Below, piece after piece: positions 11,743 to 21,279 of a stretch of DNA of 64,000 bases (its first letter is position 1; the number at the start of each line of letters is the position of its first letter). Source of the DNA: Athripsodes cinereus (Eukaryota > Arthropoda > Insecta > Trichoptera > Leptoceridae); assembly GCA_947579605.1 (NCBI GenBank), contig OX388322.1:9610001-9674000 (forward strand). The letters are read 5' to 3'. Under the pieces are notes generated by a model. That model made no database searches. It was not told the origin of the DNA and saw nothing but the letters and a program-made list of their open reading frames with translations. The position numbers and the translations under genes were made by a program.

Positions 11743-12005
11743 CACTGAGAAAAATACTCAAAACGAATCATTGGTACGGTACTATCAGATTAGGACCAGA
11801 TATCGTACAAACGATTCATTGGTAGGTATAAACCTATAATATTAACTCTTCGCAAACAAATCATTGGTAAATTTACCAACAACTTGTTTGCGAAGAGTTA
11901 ATATTATAGATTCGTACTAATGAATCGTTTGTACGATCTCTGGTCCTAATCTAATAGTACGTACCAATGATTCGTTGTGAAATTTCGTTAGTATTTTTCT
12001 CAGTG
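11743..12005. mobile_element. Near-perfect foldback MITE, CACTGAG...CTCAGTG (copy 1)
   Basis: The whole 263 bp is one long hairpin. The left arm CACTGAGAAAAATACT, AACGAATCATTGGTACG, AGATTAGGACCAGA, ACAAACGATTCATTGGTA, TTAACTCTTCGCAAACAA is repeated inverted in the right arm and meets at AATTTACC in the centre. It is flanked by CA on both sides (11741-11742, 12006-12007), a candidate 2-bp target duplication. A sister copy lies at 55088-55345. It encodes nothing and would need a transposase in trans. Confidence 0.85.
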
Positions 12006-12284
12006 CACCTATCTACATTTTCATTTCCTTGAATAAAATATAAGAACCTCTGGAATCGCACCTTTTCCTGGAAGTTCTAGATTTTGAACGCATTGGCATA
12101 ATTTTACATAACAATAAGACAAATTTAATCTAAATCGAACGCCTTCCTATTTCTTCCACTAATATGTATTAGATGAGTAGTTTTTTTTTATTATTTCTCT
12201 GTCTAGAGAGAAATATTTCGCTTATTATCTTACAAATTATATACAACCCCAATTTTTTCGCCGTACACGTATATATATTTAGTT

Positions 12285-12465
12285 ACAATCCATTGGATTG
12301 GTCTGCAACGAGTTTGGTTTTTCTTCTCCATTCCTCCCTATTCTCAGCCAGTCTTTTAAGCTCTACGTATGAGCCACAGTTCATGTCCCTCTTCAGTTGG
12401 TCCATATATGCGTCTCTTGGTCGGCCTCTGCCATTTGTTCCCTCGGTCTTACCCTCCGCGATGGC
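12285..12465 (-). pseudogene. LINE reverse-transcriptase C-terminal fragment, reverse strand
   Basis: The minus strand reads GKTEGTNGRGRPRDAYMDQL, KRDMNCGSYVELKRLAENRE and EWRRKTKLVADQS in one frame with no start codon. The GRGRPR...Y..QLK.D...SY.ELKRLA.NREEWR pattern is characteristic of the C-terminus of insect non-LTR retrotransposon ORF2 proteins (RTE-like; family assignment from memory of the pattern). It is heavily 5'-truncated, so only a relic of the reverse transcriptase protein remains. Confidence 0.65.
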
Positions 12466-12817
12466 GATGATGGCGATGAGCGATGACAGTTAAAAATAAT
12501 GATTTGTCTGATTGGAATTGTTAATGCTGGAAAAAAACATAAGTATGTTGAGGATTTTTTCTTACAAAATACGTTTTTCTACTATATATGTATAACTATT
12601 GTTTACATAGTTTGTAAGTACCTTTTTTATGCTTGTGTGAAATGAATTATTTTATTAATCTGTTTCTAAAAGGCACTAGCATATTGAATAAAAAAAAGCA
12701 GTACAATTTCTTTTTTTAGATAGTCCAAACTTTGTATGAACTTTTAAAATACATAAAGCAGAATAATGTTCTAACTGACTCAAATTTATTTAGGTATCAA
12801 GTTTAGTGAATATAATA
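12466..12817. other. AT-rich stretch, nothing recognised
   Basis: No gene or repeat identified between the two reverse-strand LINE pieces. Confidence 0.5.
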
Positions 12818-13745
12818 ATAATAATAACAGTTTATTAAACACAATATCATTTTACAATAATCGAACAATAACACAATACATTTATTTTCCTAATACAATT
12901 ACTCCCCAAAATTGAGCGTAGCTCGTGCTTTGGGGAGAATTATTTTATACTATATAAGCAATCAAAATAAAAATAAATAGCAATCAGAAAAAAGACATAC
13001 ACATACAGTCATAATGTTCCGACTAGAAATTCCACTTAACAAGTTTAATCATAGCATATAGATCAAATCAGAAATATACAAGACATCATACCAAAATAAA
13101 AAAAAAACAAACAAAAATCAAAAAAGAGTCATACCATAATTATTCATGTATTCAGTCTCGTGCAATATATCTTTTGACAAACTTTTTAAATTGCTGTAGG
13201 TCAACATTATCAGCACGTCCATGTTCTATATCTAACTGGTTGTACCACTTCACACCTTTGTATGTATAGTGGTGTTGGCCTGTTGTAGTTCTCTTGAAGG
13301 GGACTTTAAGAAGTCCTCCTCCACGCGCCCTGAGACTAATACAACATTCCGAGTGGATTCCTAATACAAAATAGTCTTTATGTATTTGTATTAGTGAAGC
13401 TTTCTTGTACAATTTATCGAGAGACAGTACCGGCAAATCTTTATAAAGTCTATCGGTCGGGTAATCTATTGGCCTCCTCAGAATGATCTTTAGCACGCCT
13501 CTCTGCAGTACCATTAATGGCGCTAAAGTAGTCTTAAAAGCACCTCCCCATCCAACAATGCCATACTGCAGTATAGATTGGACCAAGGCATAATAAACCA
13601 TCTTAAGTGCCTGTAAGTCAAGTATGTCTCTCAGCATATAGAATATATACAGCATCTTTCTCAACCTTTCTATCGTTGCCTGAATATGTTCTTTCCACTT
13701 AACATTGGAATCTATCCAAATCCCTAAATATTTATTTATTTTGTG
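12818..13745 (-). mobile_element. 5'-truncated non-LTR retrotransposon with 3' UTR
   Basis: A coding tail on the minus strand (13745 to 13152) is followed by about 330 bp of 3' UTR that ends in TTATTATTATTATTATA at 12818-12833. The UTR contains a stem-loop, CTCCCCAAA at 12902-12910 pairing with TTTGGGGAG at 12929-12937, around an inner GAGCGTAGCTC hairpin. A microsatellite end and a 3' UTR hairpin are features seen in several LINE clades. The element is truncated inside the reverse transcriptase gene. Confidence 0.7.
13152..13745 (-). pseudogene. LINE ORF2 C-terminal part (RT thumb and tail)
   Basis: The first ATG (13664) opens 170 codons to a stop at 13152, but the frame continues upstream without stop: KYLGIWIDSNVKWKEHIQ precedes the ATG, which is the YLG motif at the end of the reverse-transcriptase palm. 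Downstream come YYALVQSILQYGIVGWGGAF (the conserved thumb region, where 'Y.LVQSIL.YGI..WG' is shared by many LINE polymerases) and a C-terminal domain with KVPFKRTTTGQ and VKWYNQLDIE. Catalytic palm motifs and endonuclease are missing because of 5' truncation. The remaining frame is undamaged, so the insertion may be fairly recent. CR1/Jockey-like is the best guess for clade. Confidence 0.75.
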
Positions 13746-14548
13746 TATTAAATTTGTGTATAAAATATATATATTAAAGTTTAGTAATTCTTCAAATCAC
13801 AATTTTTTAATTTTTTTTATTTTATCACATGGTTTACGATACCTGTCACTGTTATCATAATCACACCTGAGTCGGCACTTAGCGATTTTAAGAGTCGGTC
13901 TTCATTGAAGAGACAATACTTGTGTACGTAATTATATAATAAGTATATATACCTGATGCCGGTTCATACGTATAAACTTCAGTGATACACCCTCATTATG
14001 TCATATGTATGTATTATTGTATAATACATATACATTACTATTATTATTTTAATATTAGGTACCTACCTGTGCTGTATCTACATGGAATACTTCCACGTAT
14101 TCACAGGTAAATCGAGATACTTAAATAATAAGTACTGAAAAAAGTAAGTATCAATTTATAATGTACCTATAACGATGGATGAATGAAATGATAAAAAAAT
14201 ATATTATATAACAAATTTACCTATACAAAGTTGTATGGATTGTTGCTTGTTTTACTATGATGCAATTTTTTTTTTATTCATACCATTATGGGATCTTCCA
14301 CGAGTGTGCAGTCGGTGGATTTGATTTATACTATAAACATACGGTTAATATTCTTCTTCGTAAAGAAATAATACATTTTGAATGGTTAATATGATAACCC
14401 ATTTTTGAATTGAAAATGTTAAATTTACCTACTATTTGTGATGTTCTGCCTATGAAGATATATTGAAAATTCATAAATTACAAAAAAGTATGAATGGGAA
14501 AAAGAATTCGACACATTTTCAGAACACGTATTGCTTACATATAAATAG
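13746..14548. other. AT-rich stretch before LTR element
   Basis: Nothing recognised. Its last four bases, ATAG (14545-14548), are the left copy of the LTR element's target duplication. Confidence 0.6.
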
Positions 14549-15205
14549 TGTCGTAGTTAAAAATAACAATAGATAATTATTAGAGTATTCCATATTAAAA
14601 ATTTACTTAGTTACCATTTGACTTTTTTTTTTGAAGGAAAGAATCCCGCAAATATTAAATAAAACTCTATTTTGACTTCCGTTAAATTTCTCTATGTTGA
14701 ACATTCTGTAACTAACTTCACTTGTCCCCTGCCCCTGGCCTCGGTAGCACCCGTCTGACGCTTTTGCGTTGGGCGGTGGCTGAACCGAAAAGTAATAACT
14801 TGTGTTAAAAGTGCTAAACAATAATTGAAACCTGTATCAAAATAAACTGTACATAGTGATAAGTGACTTGATTAATTTTAACTTAGAATTTGTTGTATAA
14901 TATTAAGTGCTTGTGTAAAATGTAACTGTGTGTCTGTTTGTGTTGAACCGGACAGTAATAATTTGAACCATGAATAAATGTTTTGTTATTTAACTTAACT
15001 TCTGTTTTCTTTTGATCTATGAAACCAAACTAAGAACTCTACAATTATCCCTGAACTGAGACTCAAGTTCTTCGACTGAATTAGCTGGACAATGTATAAA
15101 AGGGTGGACTAGAGTCAGAGAAAGTTTTGGAGGGAAGTATAATGGAAAGTAGTTGTGAATAATTTGAGAACTAGTAAATAAAAGTGTACGAATAATGCCT
15201 CTACA
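14549..15205 (+). repeat. 5' LTR
   Basis: 657 bp, TG...CA ends. TATAAAAG at 15095-15102 is the likely core promoter, with a TCAGAG initiator-like sequence about 20 bp downstream. AATAAA at 15177-15182 is the likely polyadenylation signal, which gives a U3 of about 560 bp and a short R-U5. A 72-codon minus-strand frame inside (14603-14821), repeated identically in the 3' LTR, is most probably incidental. Confidence 0.95.
15095..15102 (+). promoter_or_regulatory. LTR TATA box
   Basis: TATAAAAG, the only good TATA box in the LTR, lies 110 bp from the LTR end with an initiator-like TCAGAG following. The copy in the 3' LTR is at 23482-23489. Confidence 0.7.
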
Positions 15206-15209
15206 TAAA

Positions 15210-15227
15210 TGGCGCCCAACGTGGGGC
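15210..15227 (+). promoter_or_regulatory. Primer binding site, tRNA-Lys(CUU)
   Basis: TGGCGCCCAACGTGGGGC, four bases after the LTR end, is the exact complement of the 3'-terminal 18 nucleotides of the conserved animal tRNA-Lys(CUU) (..GCCCCACGTTGGGCGCCA). The CCA end pairs with the first three bases, as expected for minus-strand priming. The tRNA identity is recalled from known sequences. Confidence 0.85.
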
Positions 15228-16629
15228 CAGATTTGGTTTCATAGTGATAAATTCAGTGTAAAAATAGATACAATTAGTTTTGTTATGTGATAACCTAATT
15301 AAAATTTCGACGCATTAGAACATTCAAGATGGCCAACGCAATTGCGTTTTGCAACGTAATTTTCTCGAGCCACGCCCGAAGACACGCCTCAATTCTAAAA
15401 CGACTCAACTCACACGGTCAACACAGAACACGCAACGTCATGTTTCGTCTCTCCAACAAAAGTTTAAAAATAACAACGGTTACGAAGAATAAGTGAAAGA
15501 TAAATATCAATTCTAGTTTTAAACGTTTTATAATAATAATAAAATAATTAAATACAGTTTTTTGCAAATAAATAAGTACAATTGTACGTTTGGTACTCAA
15601 GTAAAACAATATTAAACAGTGCTAGATGATTTCAAGTTCCTTCGAACAATGACTTCAATGTCTGAATGAAACATAATTCAGACCAAATGTCCAAGAAGCG
15701 TTTCTCCAGTTGTTCTGCCTGTGAGGATACCCTGATACAGAGCCAAGCGGTGGATATTTTCAAGATATGAATGAATGATGAGGCCATGTTCCAGCGTTTT
15801 TGATGACCGTAGAGCAGTTCCACTACAGATGTGAATACAACAAATTAATATTCCGATAATTGTTCAACGTTCTTTTTGGTTACGTCATTGAAGGCTAGGT
15901 ACCAAGGAAGGAAACATCTATTGCGCCTGGAGAATCGTAATGTATTGTTATAGTTCTTTTTCTTTTCTCATCAAGATCCAGTGTGCAATTTGCAGTCTTG
16001 CAAAGCAGTAATTGATTGTTGAAATGTCTCAAAATTGTACCAATGTTGTTGTGCCTGCCTAGCTATACATAATAATAAGTTTGTATGTGTGGTAGCTTCT
16101 GATGGGGAATTTCATTTTGATGATAAATTTTTGTTTTGATTTTATCTTAAAGGTAGATTTGTGTCCTTGGTTGTGAATATTAAATTCGTTAAAAGAATTT
16201 TGAAACAATTAGAGTTGTAATGTTGATTCTATAGAGAACTTTTGAATGCAATATCATCTATGGTTTAATGCATAGTGAACTAGTGCTGGGATAAAATTAT
16301 TAATACTTATATAGTGCTGGGACAAAGAGTTAAATTAATAATTAATTTTTTTTGTGGAAATAATTTTTTGAACTAAGTTGAAATAAAATAATGTTAACCT
16401 TTCACAACCTTTTACGAATTTGAAAATGTAAGTACACTTAACCCTTTGTGGACGTTAAGTAACAATTGAAAATAAATGTAAATTTTTGTTTTGTAGCAAT
16501 TGAATTTTGAACTTGTTGGTTTAACTCTTAGTGAACACGATTGAAATTGTTAACCCTCTGCGAACCGCAGTTGAATTTTTTGAAGTCAAGTAATTGAAAT
16601 TCAACTGATTTTTTTTTTTTAATTTCAAA
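15228..16629 (+). other. Long untranslated leader of the LTR element
   Basis: About 1.4 kb with no substantial sense frame before the gag ATG. Near its end are four copies of a short motif TTAACCYTTNG (16394, 16438, 16521, 16550), each followed within about 20-30 bp by ATTGAAA or TTGAATTT. A candidate 69-bp intron has a donor GTAAGT at 16428-16433 and an acceptor TTTTGTTTTGTAG ending at 16496. Its length and pyrimidine-rich acceptor suit an insect mini-intron, but splicing is only inferred. Confidence 0.5.
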
Positions 16630-17703
16630 ATGTCTGAATACTTAATTACGCCCATCCCTCGGGTGGAAAAATCGAACACAAAAACATTGAAGCATGCTTT
16701 ATCCCAAAGAGGTGTAGAACCTGCGCAGTCACTTAATGATCTACGTGAACAATGTAAGGTATTTAATAACAAAATTTCAAATGTTCCTCAACTTTTAGAA
16801 AATACTACCTTGCTGCATGTTACCAATTCTAGTTGTGCTATCGCTGCTGAGGAAAGTGTCCCCAGTTGCGACCGTTCCGTTACTCATCCTCATGTAACAC
16901 CTCGAGCTAGATCTACCTATGCTCCAATAAATGTAAACTTTTCGTCATGGCCTATCCCTGTATTTAACGGAAAAGGTGACTTAATCGAATTCTTTACTCG
17001 CCTTGAGGAGATTTGTCTTTCTCGTCGTTTTGATATAACTCTTTTACCTACTGTTTTGCCTGAATTTTTAAGTGAGAAGGCACTCACATTTTTCCGAGCT
17101 GCTCGTCTCAGTGCTTTGCAATGGGATGAAGTAAAAGCCACTTTCATTGATCGTTTTGATAGCGAGTCCATTACCTCTGAACGTCGTATGAGTATTTGGT
17201 GTTCAAAACAGTCTTCTTCTGAAACTGCCTCAGATTATATATCCCGTGTCACGATGATGAATCGCGGTCTTAAATCTCCCATTCGGGAATCAGAACTTCT
17301 AAAAATAATTAAGAAAGGTCTTTGTACACATTTTGCTGCTCCTATAATTGGTACTAACCCCATTACTTTAATTGATCTGGAACGAGTTTGTACGAGTTTT
17401 GAACGTTTGTCACTTGCTACTCCATCTACTGCCACTCCATGTGCTGGTTATGTACCCGTACGTCGCCCAAAGGTTGCTTTTACCCATAATCAATTTAGAA
17501 ATAACAATAATTGTTATTCTTGCGGCAGACCTGGTCATTTGGCCAGAGATTGTAAGTCGAAAGTATCAACATCCCGTACATTTCAAGGATCTCGCCATAT
17601 TGTTAGAAGACCTACTGGTAATCATTCGTCGCCCTCTCAATTTTCTATGCCCAATCTTAGTTTGCCTCCGCCAAATGTTCCGCGTCATTCAAAAAACTTG
17701 TAA
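16630..17703 (+). CDS. gag: Gag polyprotein of Ty3/Gypsy element
   Basis: 357 residues. Gag assembles the virus-like particle and packages the element RNA. Residues ~100-260 hold the capsid-type region typical of retrotransposon Gag (PIPVFNGKGDLIEFFTRLEE, then a conserved ALTFFRAARLSALQWDEVKA and FIDRFDSES stretch). A single CCHC zinc knuckle lies at C295-C298-H303-C308 (CYSCGRPGHLARDC) followed by a basic tail, the nucleocapsid part. Residues 1-60 may form a small helical domain (HALSQRGVEPAQSLNDLREQ, SAP-like). The start has an AAAATG context, with no better upstream ATG in frame. The frame ends HSKNL-stop, where the A AAA AAC heptamer sits two codons from the stop. Only one knuckle, as in many insect Gypsy elements. 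Confidence 0.92.
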   Translation: MSEYLITPIPRVEKSNTKTLKHALSQRGVEPAQSLNDLREQCKVFNNKISNVPQLLENTTLLHVTNSSCAIAAEESVPSCDRSVTHPHVTPRARSTYAPINVNFSSWPIPVFNGKGDLIEFFTRLEEICLSRRFDITLLPTVLPEFLSEKALTFFRAARLSALQWDEVKATFIDRFDSESITSERRMSIWCSKQSSSETASDYISRVTMMNRGLKSPIRESELLKIIKKGLCTHFAAPIIGTNPITLIDLERVCTSFERLSLATPSTATPCAGYVPVRRPKVAFTHNQFRNNNNCYSCGRPGHLARDCKSKVSTSRTFQGSRHIVRRPTGNHSSPSQFSMPNLSLPPPNVPRHSKNL

Positions 17704-17757
17704 ACTACCGATCCTTTGCTCCCCCTTCTCTTCAAAGGAGAGAAACTGAGTGGTCGG
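17691..17757 (+). promoter_or_regulatory. -1 ribosomal frameshift signal between gag and pol
   Basis: In the gag frame the sequence reads TCA AAA AAC TTG TAA, so A AAA AAC (17691-17697) is a canonical X XXY YYZ slippery heptamer. A -1 slip gives AAA AAA CTT GTA AAC and enters the pol frame, which is open from here to 20891. Ten bases downstream a structure can form: CCGATC (17708-17713) pairs with GGTCGG (17752-17757, one G-U), and the adjacent CTTTG (17714-17718) pairs with CAAAG (17733-17737). Confidence 0.75.
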
Positions 17758-20700
17758 ATTGGTTAGCTTCGGTACAATTATTTCATCTTGCCTGTCATTT
17801 GAATGAAGTAAAAATCACTAGTGGTTTGGACAATCGTCCACACATCAACTTTAAAATCCGTCATATTCCTTTTAGAGCTCTTTTGGATACTGGTGCTGCT
17901 GTGAACATTTTAGGAAAAGATATTTATAAAACTTTTACAAGCCTGGGTTATCCTCTAAGACCCCATGTTCAAACTCTTTTTGGTGTTAATAATTCATCCT
18001 TCCAGTCTATCGGAAAGATTGTTCTTCCTCTTTGCTTCGATAATAAGACTATTGATGTAACTTTTATTGTGGCTCCTTCTGTTTCTCATGGTATAATTTT
18101 GGGTGTACCATTTCTGGAAAATTCTGGATTAGCTCCTCGACTTTTCCCTAACAATGCTAACTCCTTGACGAATCCTATCTCTAGCAATCTTGTATTTGCT
18201 ACGTCTTCGTCTCCTTCTTGTTTAGTTTCTGTCAACGATCTTACCCCTCAACAATGTTCTGAGTTGGATAAGGTAAAAAATCTGTTTACTGGTATCTCGT
18301 ATGAAGCCAAAGGTTTAGGACGTACTCATCTAATAAGTCATGTCATTGATACGTCTGACAATCCTCCTGTTAAGCAAAAGACTTACCCCCAATCTCATGT
18401 AAGAAGAGAACAACTATGTAAAGAAGTTGATGCTATGTTAAAAATGGATGTAATTGAACCTGCTCGTAGTGCCTGGTTAAATAATGTTTTTATTGTACCC
18501 AAAAAAGACGGCTCTGGTCGTTTCGTTTTAGACCCTCGCAGATTAAATGACGTTACAAAAACCGACTCATATAGGTTACCCAATATTAATCGTGTTCTAG
18601 ACAATCTTCGAGATACAAAATTTCTAACTGCTCTTGATTTAAGTCATGGTTTTTGGCAAATGCCTCTAAGTCCTGAAAGCCGTTCAAAGACTGCCTTTTT
18701 TGTGGAAGGTAGAGGACAATATCACTTTAAAGTCACTCCTTTTGGTTTGAAAAATATTCCTGCAGAAATGCAGAGACTTATGGACAGACTTTTCTCAGAT
18801 CTTGGAGATCATGTTTTCTGTTACTTGGATGATATATTGATTTGTAGTCCATCATTCGAATCCCATATTGACACATTGAAAATTGTGTACCATCGTTTGA
18901 AAGAAGCGAACCTCACCATCAAATTCAAAAAGTCTGTTTTTTGTAAGGAATCCTTGAAATATCTAGGTCACGTGATCAATCAAGACGGTATTGCGACCGA
19001 TCCTGATAAAATAAAAGTTATGTTAGATTATCCTCGTCCCACTTGTACCAAAGAATTAAGAGGTTTTCTTGGAATGTGTTCTTATTATAGACGTTTTATT
19101 AAATCATTTTCAGCTATTGCCTCACCCCTTTGTAAATTAACGAGTAAGAAATTTAATAAACAATTTTCCTGGAATGATGAAGCAGAACAATCATTCCTTG
19201 CTTTAAAGTCTGCCATGATAACTGCCCCTGTATTAAAGCCTCCTGACTATTCCTTACCTTATGTTCTCACTTGTGATGCTAGCGCAGTCAGCATAGGAAG
19301 CTTTCTTTCACAAAAATTCCCTGATGGAACTGAGTATGCTATAGCTTATTTCTCTCGTAAACTTTCTTCTACTGAACAACATTATTCCACAACCGACCGT
19401 GAATTGCTTGCAATTGTAGAATCCGTACAACATTTTCGTAGCTACTTAGAAGGTACTCATTTTACTCTGATGAGTGATCATGGATGCTTAAAATATCTTA
19501 AAACCATTTCTTCTCCCAGTGGTCGTTTAGCTAGATGGGCTATGCGTCTTTCTCAATACAGTTTTGATTTTGTCTATAAGAAAGGATGTGAAAATAAACT
19601 TGCTGACGGACTCAGTCGAATTCCTGTATCTGCTTTCACTTTTCCCTCTGTGTACACCAACGTCACCGATACATGGTATCGCAAAGTTTATAAATCTTGT
19701 CAAGAGAAACCACAGGATTGTCATAATTTCCTGATAGAAGATGGTCATCTCTATAGGTACTGTAAGACTAAGAAACCTAATAATTCTCTTCCACTTTCTT
19801 CATGTTGGAAACTTGTTGTGCCCTCTGATCACCTTGTATCTTTGATTTCCGAATATCATGATAATAACTGCCACCCCGGCGTGTTAAAAACACACGCTCA
19901 TCTTTCTCAAACTTTTTATTCCCGTGGTTTATTACCAGCCGTCAAAACTTACATAAGCCAATGCCAAGTTTGTAAGGCCTATAAACATAATAATCAAGCG
20001 CCTCATGGAATAATGAAATATCCTAAACCCGTCACTAGACCCATGGAATCTTTAAGTATTGACTTAGTAGGACCTTTACCCATGTCTTATAAGCGTAACA
20101 TGCATATTCTGACTGTTGTGGATACTTTTACCAAATATTTTTGGGCTTTTCCACTGAAACATCCCACGGCAACGGAAATTATCAAACTGTTAGAAGAACG
20201 AATTTTCTTACCTTATAATATACCCAGATGTGTAATTCTGGACAATGGCAAACAGTTTATCGCGAAAGAATTTAAGGCATTTTTACATTCATACGGTATC
20301 GAAGACTTATTTTACAATGCATATTATCATCCACAAAATAATCCCGTTGAAAGGTACAATTCTACTCTGCTTACCGCTCTGTCCATATTGGTAGAACACG
20401 ACCAACGGACATGGTGTTCTAAGCTTCCAAAAATTTGTTCTTGCATAAATAACACTATCAATGTAACCACCGGTTACACTCCCTATTTTCTTATTCATGG
20501 TACAGAATATGTTCCCCATGGTTCCTTTCATAGAACTATCACTGCCACCGATGAAGGAAGTTTCGATGCTTTTGCTGATCAACGACAGCAACGTTTATCT
20601 GAAATGAATACCCTTTACGACGAAATTTCCACTTCATTAACAAAAGCTTTTCACCGTAATGCCAAAAGATATAATTTGCGCCGCACAACACTTCGTCTGG

Positions 20701-20891
20701 ACATAGGTCAAATTGTCTGGAGAAGATCTTTTGTACAAAGTAATGCTGGAAAGTATTTTTCAAAGAAATTAGCCCCTCGTTTTATAAAATCTCAGGTTAC
20801 CCGAATCATATCCCCTTCTGTTTACGAGCTTCAAGATATAAATGATAAAGGTATAGGAAATTACCATGTTAAAGACATTATTAAAGTATAG
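17697..20891 (+). CDS. pol: Pol polyprotein (protease, RT, RNase H, integrase)
   Basis: Reached by -1 frameshift; the frame has no ATG near its beginning (an open stretch runs from the slip site, and the 1030 residues numbered here begin at the TTG at 17799). Protease: DTGA 30-33 and IILGVPFL ~99-106. Reverse transcriptase: D280 in LTALDLSHGFWQMP and YLDD 342-345. RNase H: D493, E535, D560, D603. Integrase: zinc site H687, H692, C722, C725; catalytic D755, D815, E851 (35 residues between the last two), then a GPY/F-like tail (KLAPRFIK...VYELQD ~991-1012). All expected catalytic residues are present and the frame is unbroken. Together these would mature the particle, copy RNA primed by tRNA-Lys and insert the DNA with 4-bp duplication. 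No chromodomain or dUTPase is seen. Confidence 0.93.
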   Translation, partial: LVNYRSFAPPSLQRRETEWSDWLASVQLFHLACHLNEVKITSGLDNRPHINFKIRHIPFRALLDTGAAVNILGKDIYKTFTSLGYPLRPHVQTLFGVNNSSFQSIGKIVLPLCFDNKTIDVTFIVAPSVSHGIILGVPFLENSGLAPRLFPNNANSLTNPISSNLVFATSSSPSCLVSVNDLTPQQCSELDKVKNLFTGISYEAKGLGRTHLISHVIDTSDNPPVKQKTYPQSHVRREQLCKEVDAMLKMDVIEPARSAWLNNVFIVPKKDGSGRFVLDPRRLNDVTKTDSYRLPNINRVLDNLRDTKFLTALDLSHGFWQMPLSPESRSKTAFFVEGRGQYHFKVTPFGLKNIPAEMQRLMDRLFSDLGDHVFCYLDDILICSPSFESHIDTLKIVYHRLKEANLTIKFKKSVFCKESLKYLGHVINQDGIATDPDKIKVMLDYPRPTCTKELRGFLGMCSYYRRFIKSFSAIASPLCKLTSKKFNKQFSWNDEAEQSFLALKSAMITAPVLKPPDYSLPYVLTCDASAVSIGSFLSQKFPDGTEYAIAYFSRKLSSTEQHYSTTDRELLAIVESVQHFRSYLEGTHFTLMSDHGCLKYLKTISSPSGRLARWAMRLSQYSFDFVYKKGCENKLADGLSRIPVSAFTFPSVYTNVTDTWYRKVYKSCQEKPQDCHNFLIEDGHLYRYCKTKKPNNSLPLSSCWKLVVPSDHLVSLISEYHDNNCHPGVLKTHAHLSQTFYSRGLLPAVKTYISQCQVCKAYKHNNQAPHGIMKYPKPVTRPMESLSIDLVGPLPMSYKRNMHILTVVDTFTKYFWAFPLKHPTATEIIKLLEERIFLPYNIPRCVILDNGKQFIAKEFKAFLHSYGIEDLFYNAYYHPQNNPVERYNSTLLTALSILVEHDQRTWCSKLPKICSCINNTINVTTGYTPYFLIHGTEYVPHGSFHRTITATDEGSFDAFADQRQQRLSEMNTLYDEISTSLTKAFHRNAKRYNLRRTTLRLDIGQIVWRRSFVQSNAGKYFSKKLAPRFIKSQVTRIISPSVYELQDINDKGIGNYHVKDIIKV

Positions 20892-21014
20892 CTTCAAATT
20901 TTTCTCTACATTGCACTTGACTATGCAACAAGTTCGAAAGAGTTGTTTTTTTTTTTAATTTACAATTGATGTATTAGGTTAAGAAGTTTTAAATCACACT
21001 GACCCTGCTTGAGC

Positions 21015-21279
21015 TGTATGTACTGTAATGACGTCACTGTCAAATGACGTATTGAAATTTCATTGTTTGTGTTAAAAAAAAACTTAGAAAATTTGAAAAC
21101 TTGTAATAATATATAACTTGTCTTGTCGCCATGCCATAAAAATGTATGTACTGTAATGACGTCACTGTCAAAGGACGTATTGAAATTCCATTGTTTTGAT
21201 AAATAGAAAAAGTAAAATAACCAAGAAATTGGAAAACCTGTAATAGTATATAATGAATCTTGTTACCATATCAGAATAA
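21015..21279 (+). repeat. Tandem ~130-bp duplication with CRE palindromes
   Basis: Two diverged units start TGTATGTACTGTAATGACGT at 21015 and 21143, and the start of a third (TGTATGTAATCAC) is at 21280. Each unit contains the perfect palindrome TGACGTCA (21029-21036 and 21157-21164), the known cAMP response element, followed by CACTGTCAAA(T/G)GACGTATTG. The units differ by substitutions and small indels toward their 3' ends. Confidence 0.75.

Noticed and set aside
12173..12493. 106-codon plus-strand frame
   Set aside because: Overlaps the minus-strand LINE fragment 12285-12465 and has no domain.
14603..14821. 72-codon frame inside both LTRs
   Set aside because: Identity between the two copies only reflects LTR identity; no evidence of coding.
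17799..17801. TTG as a separate pol start
   Set aside because: The frame is open upstream to the gag stop and the slippery heptamer; the position is just the first near-cognate codon.
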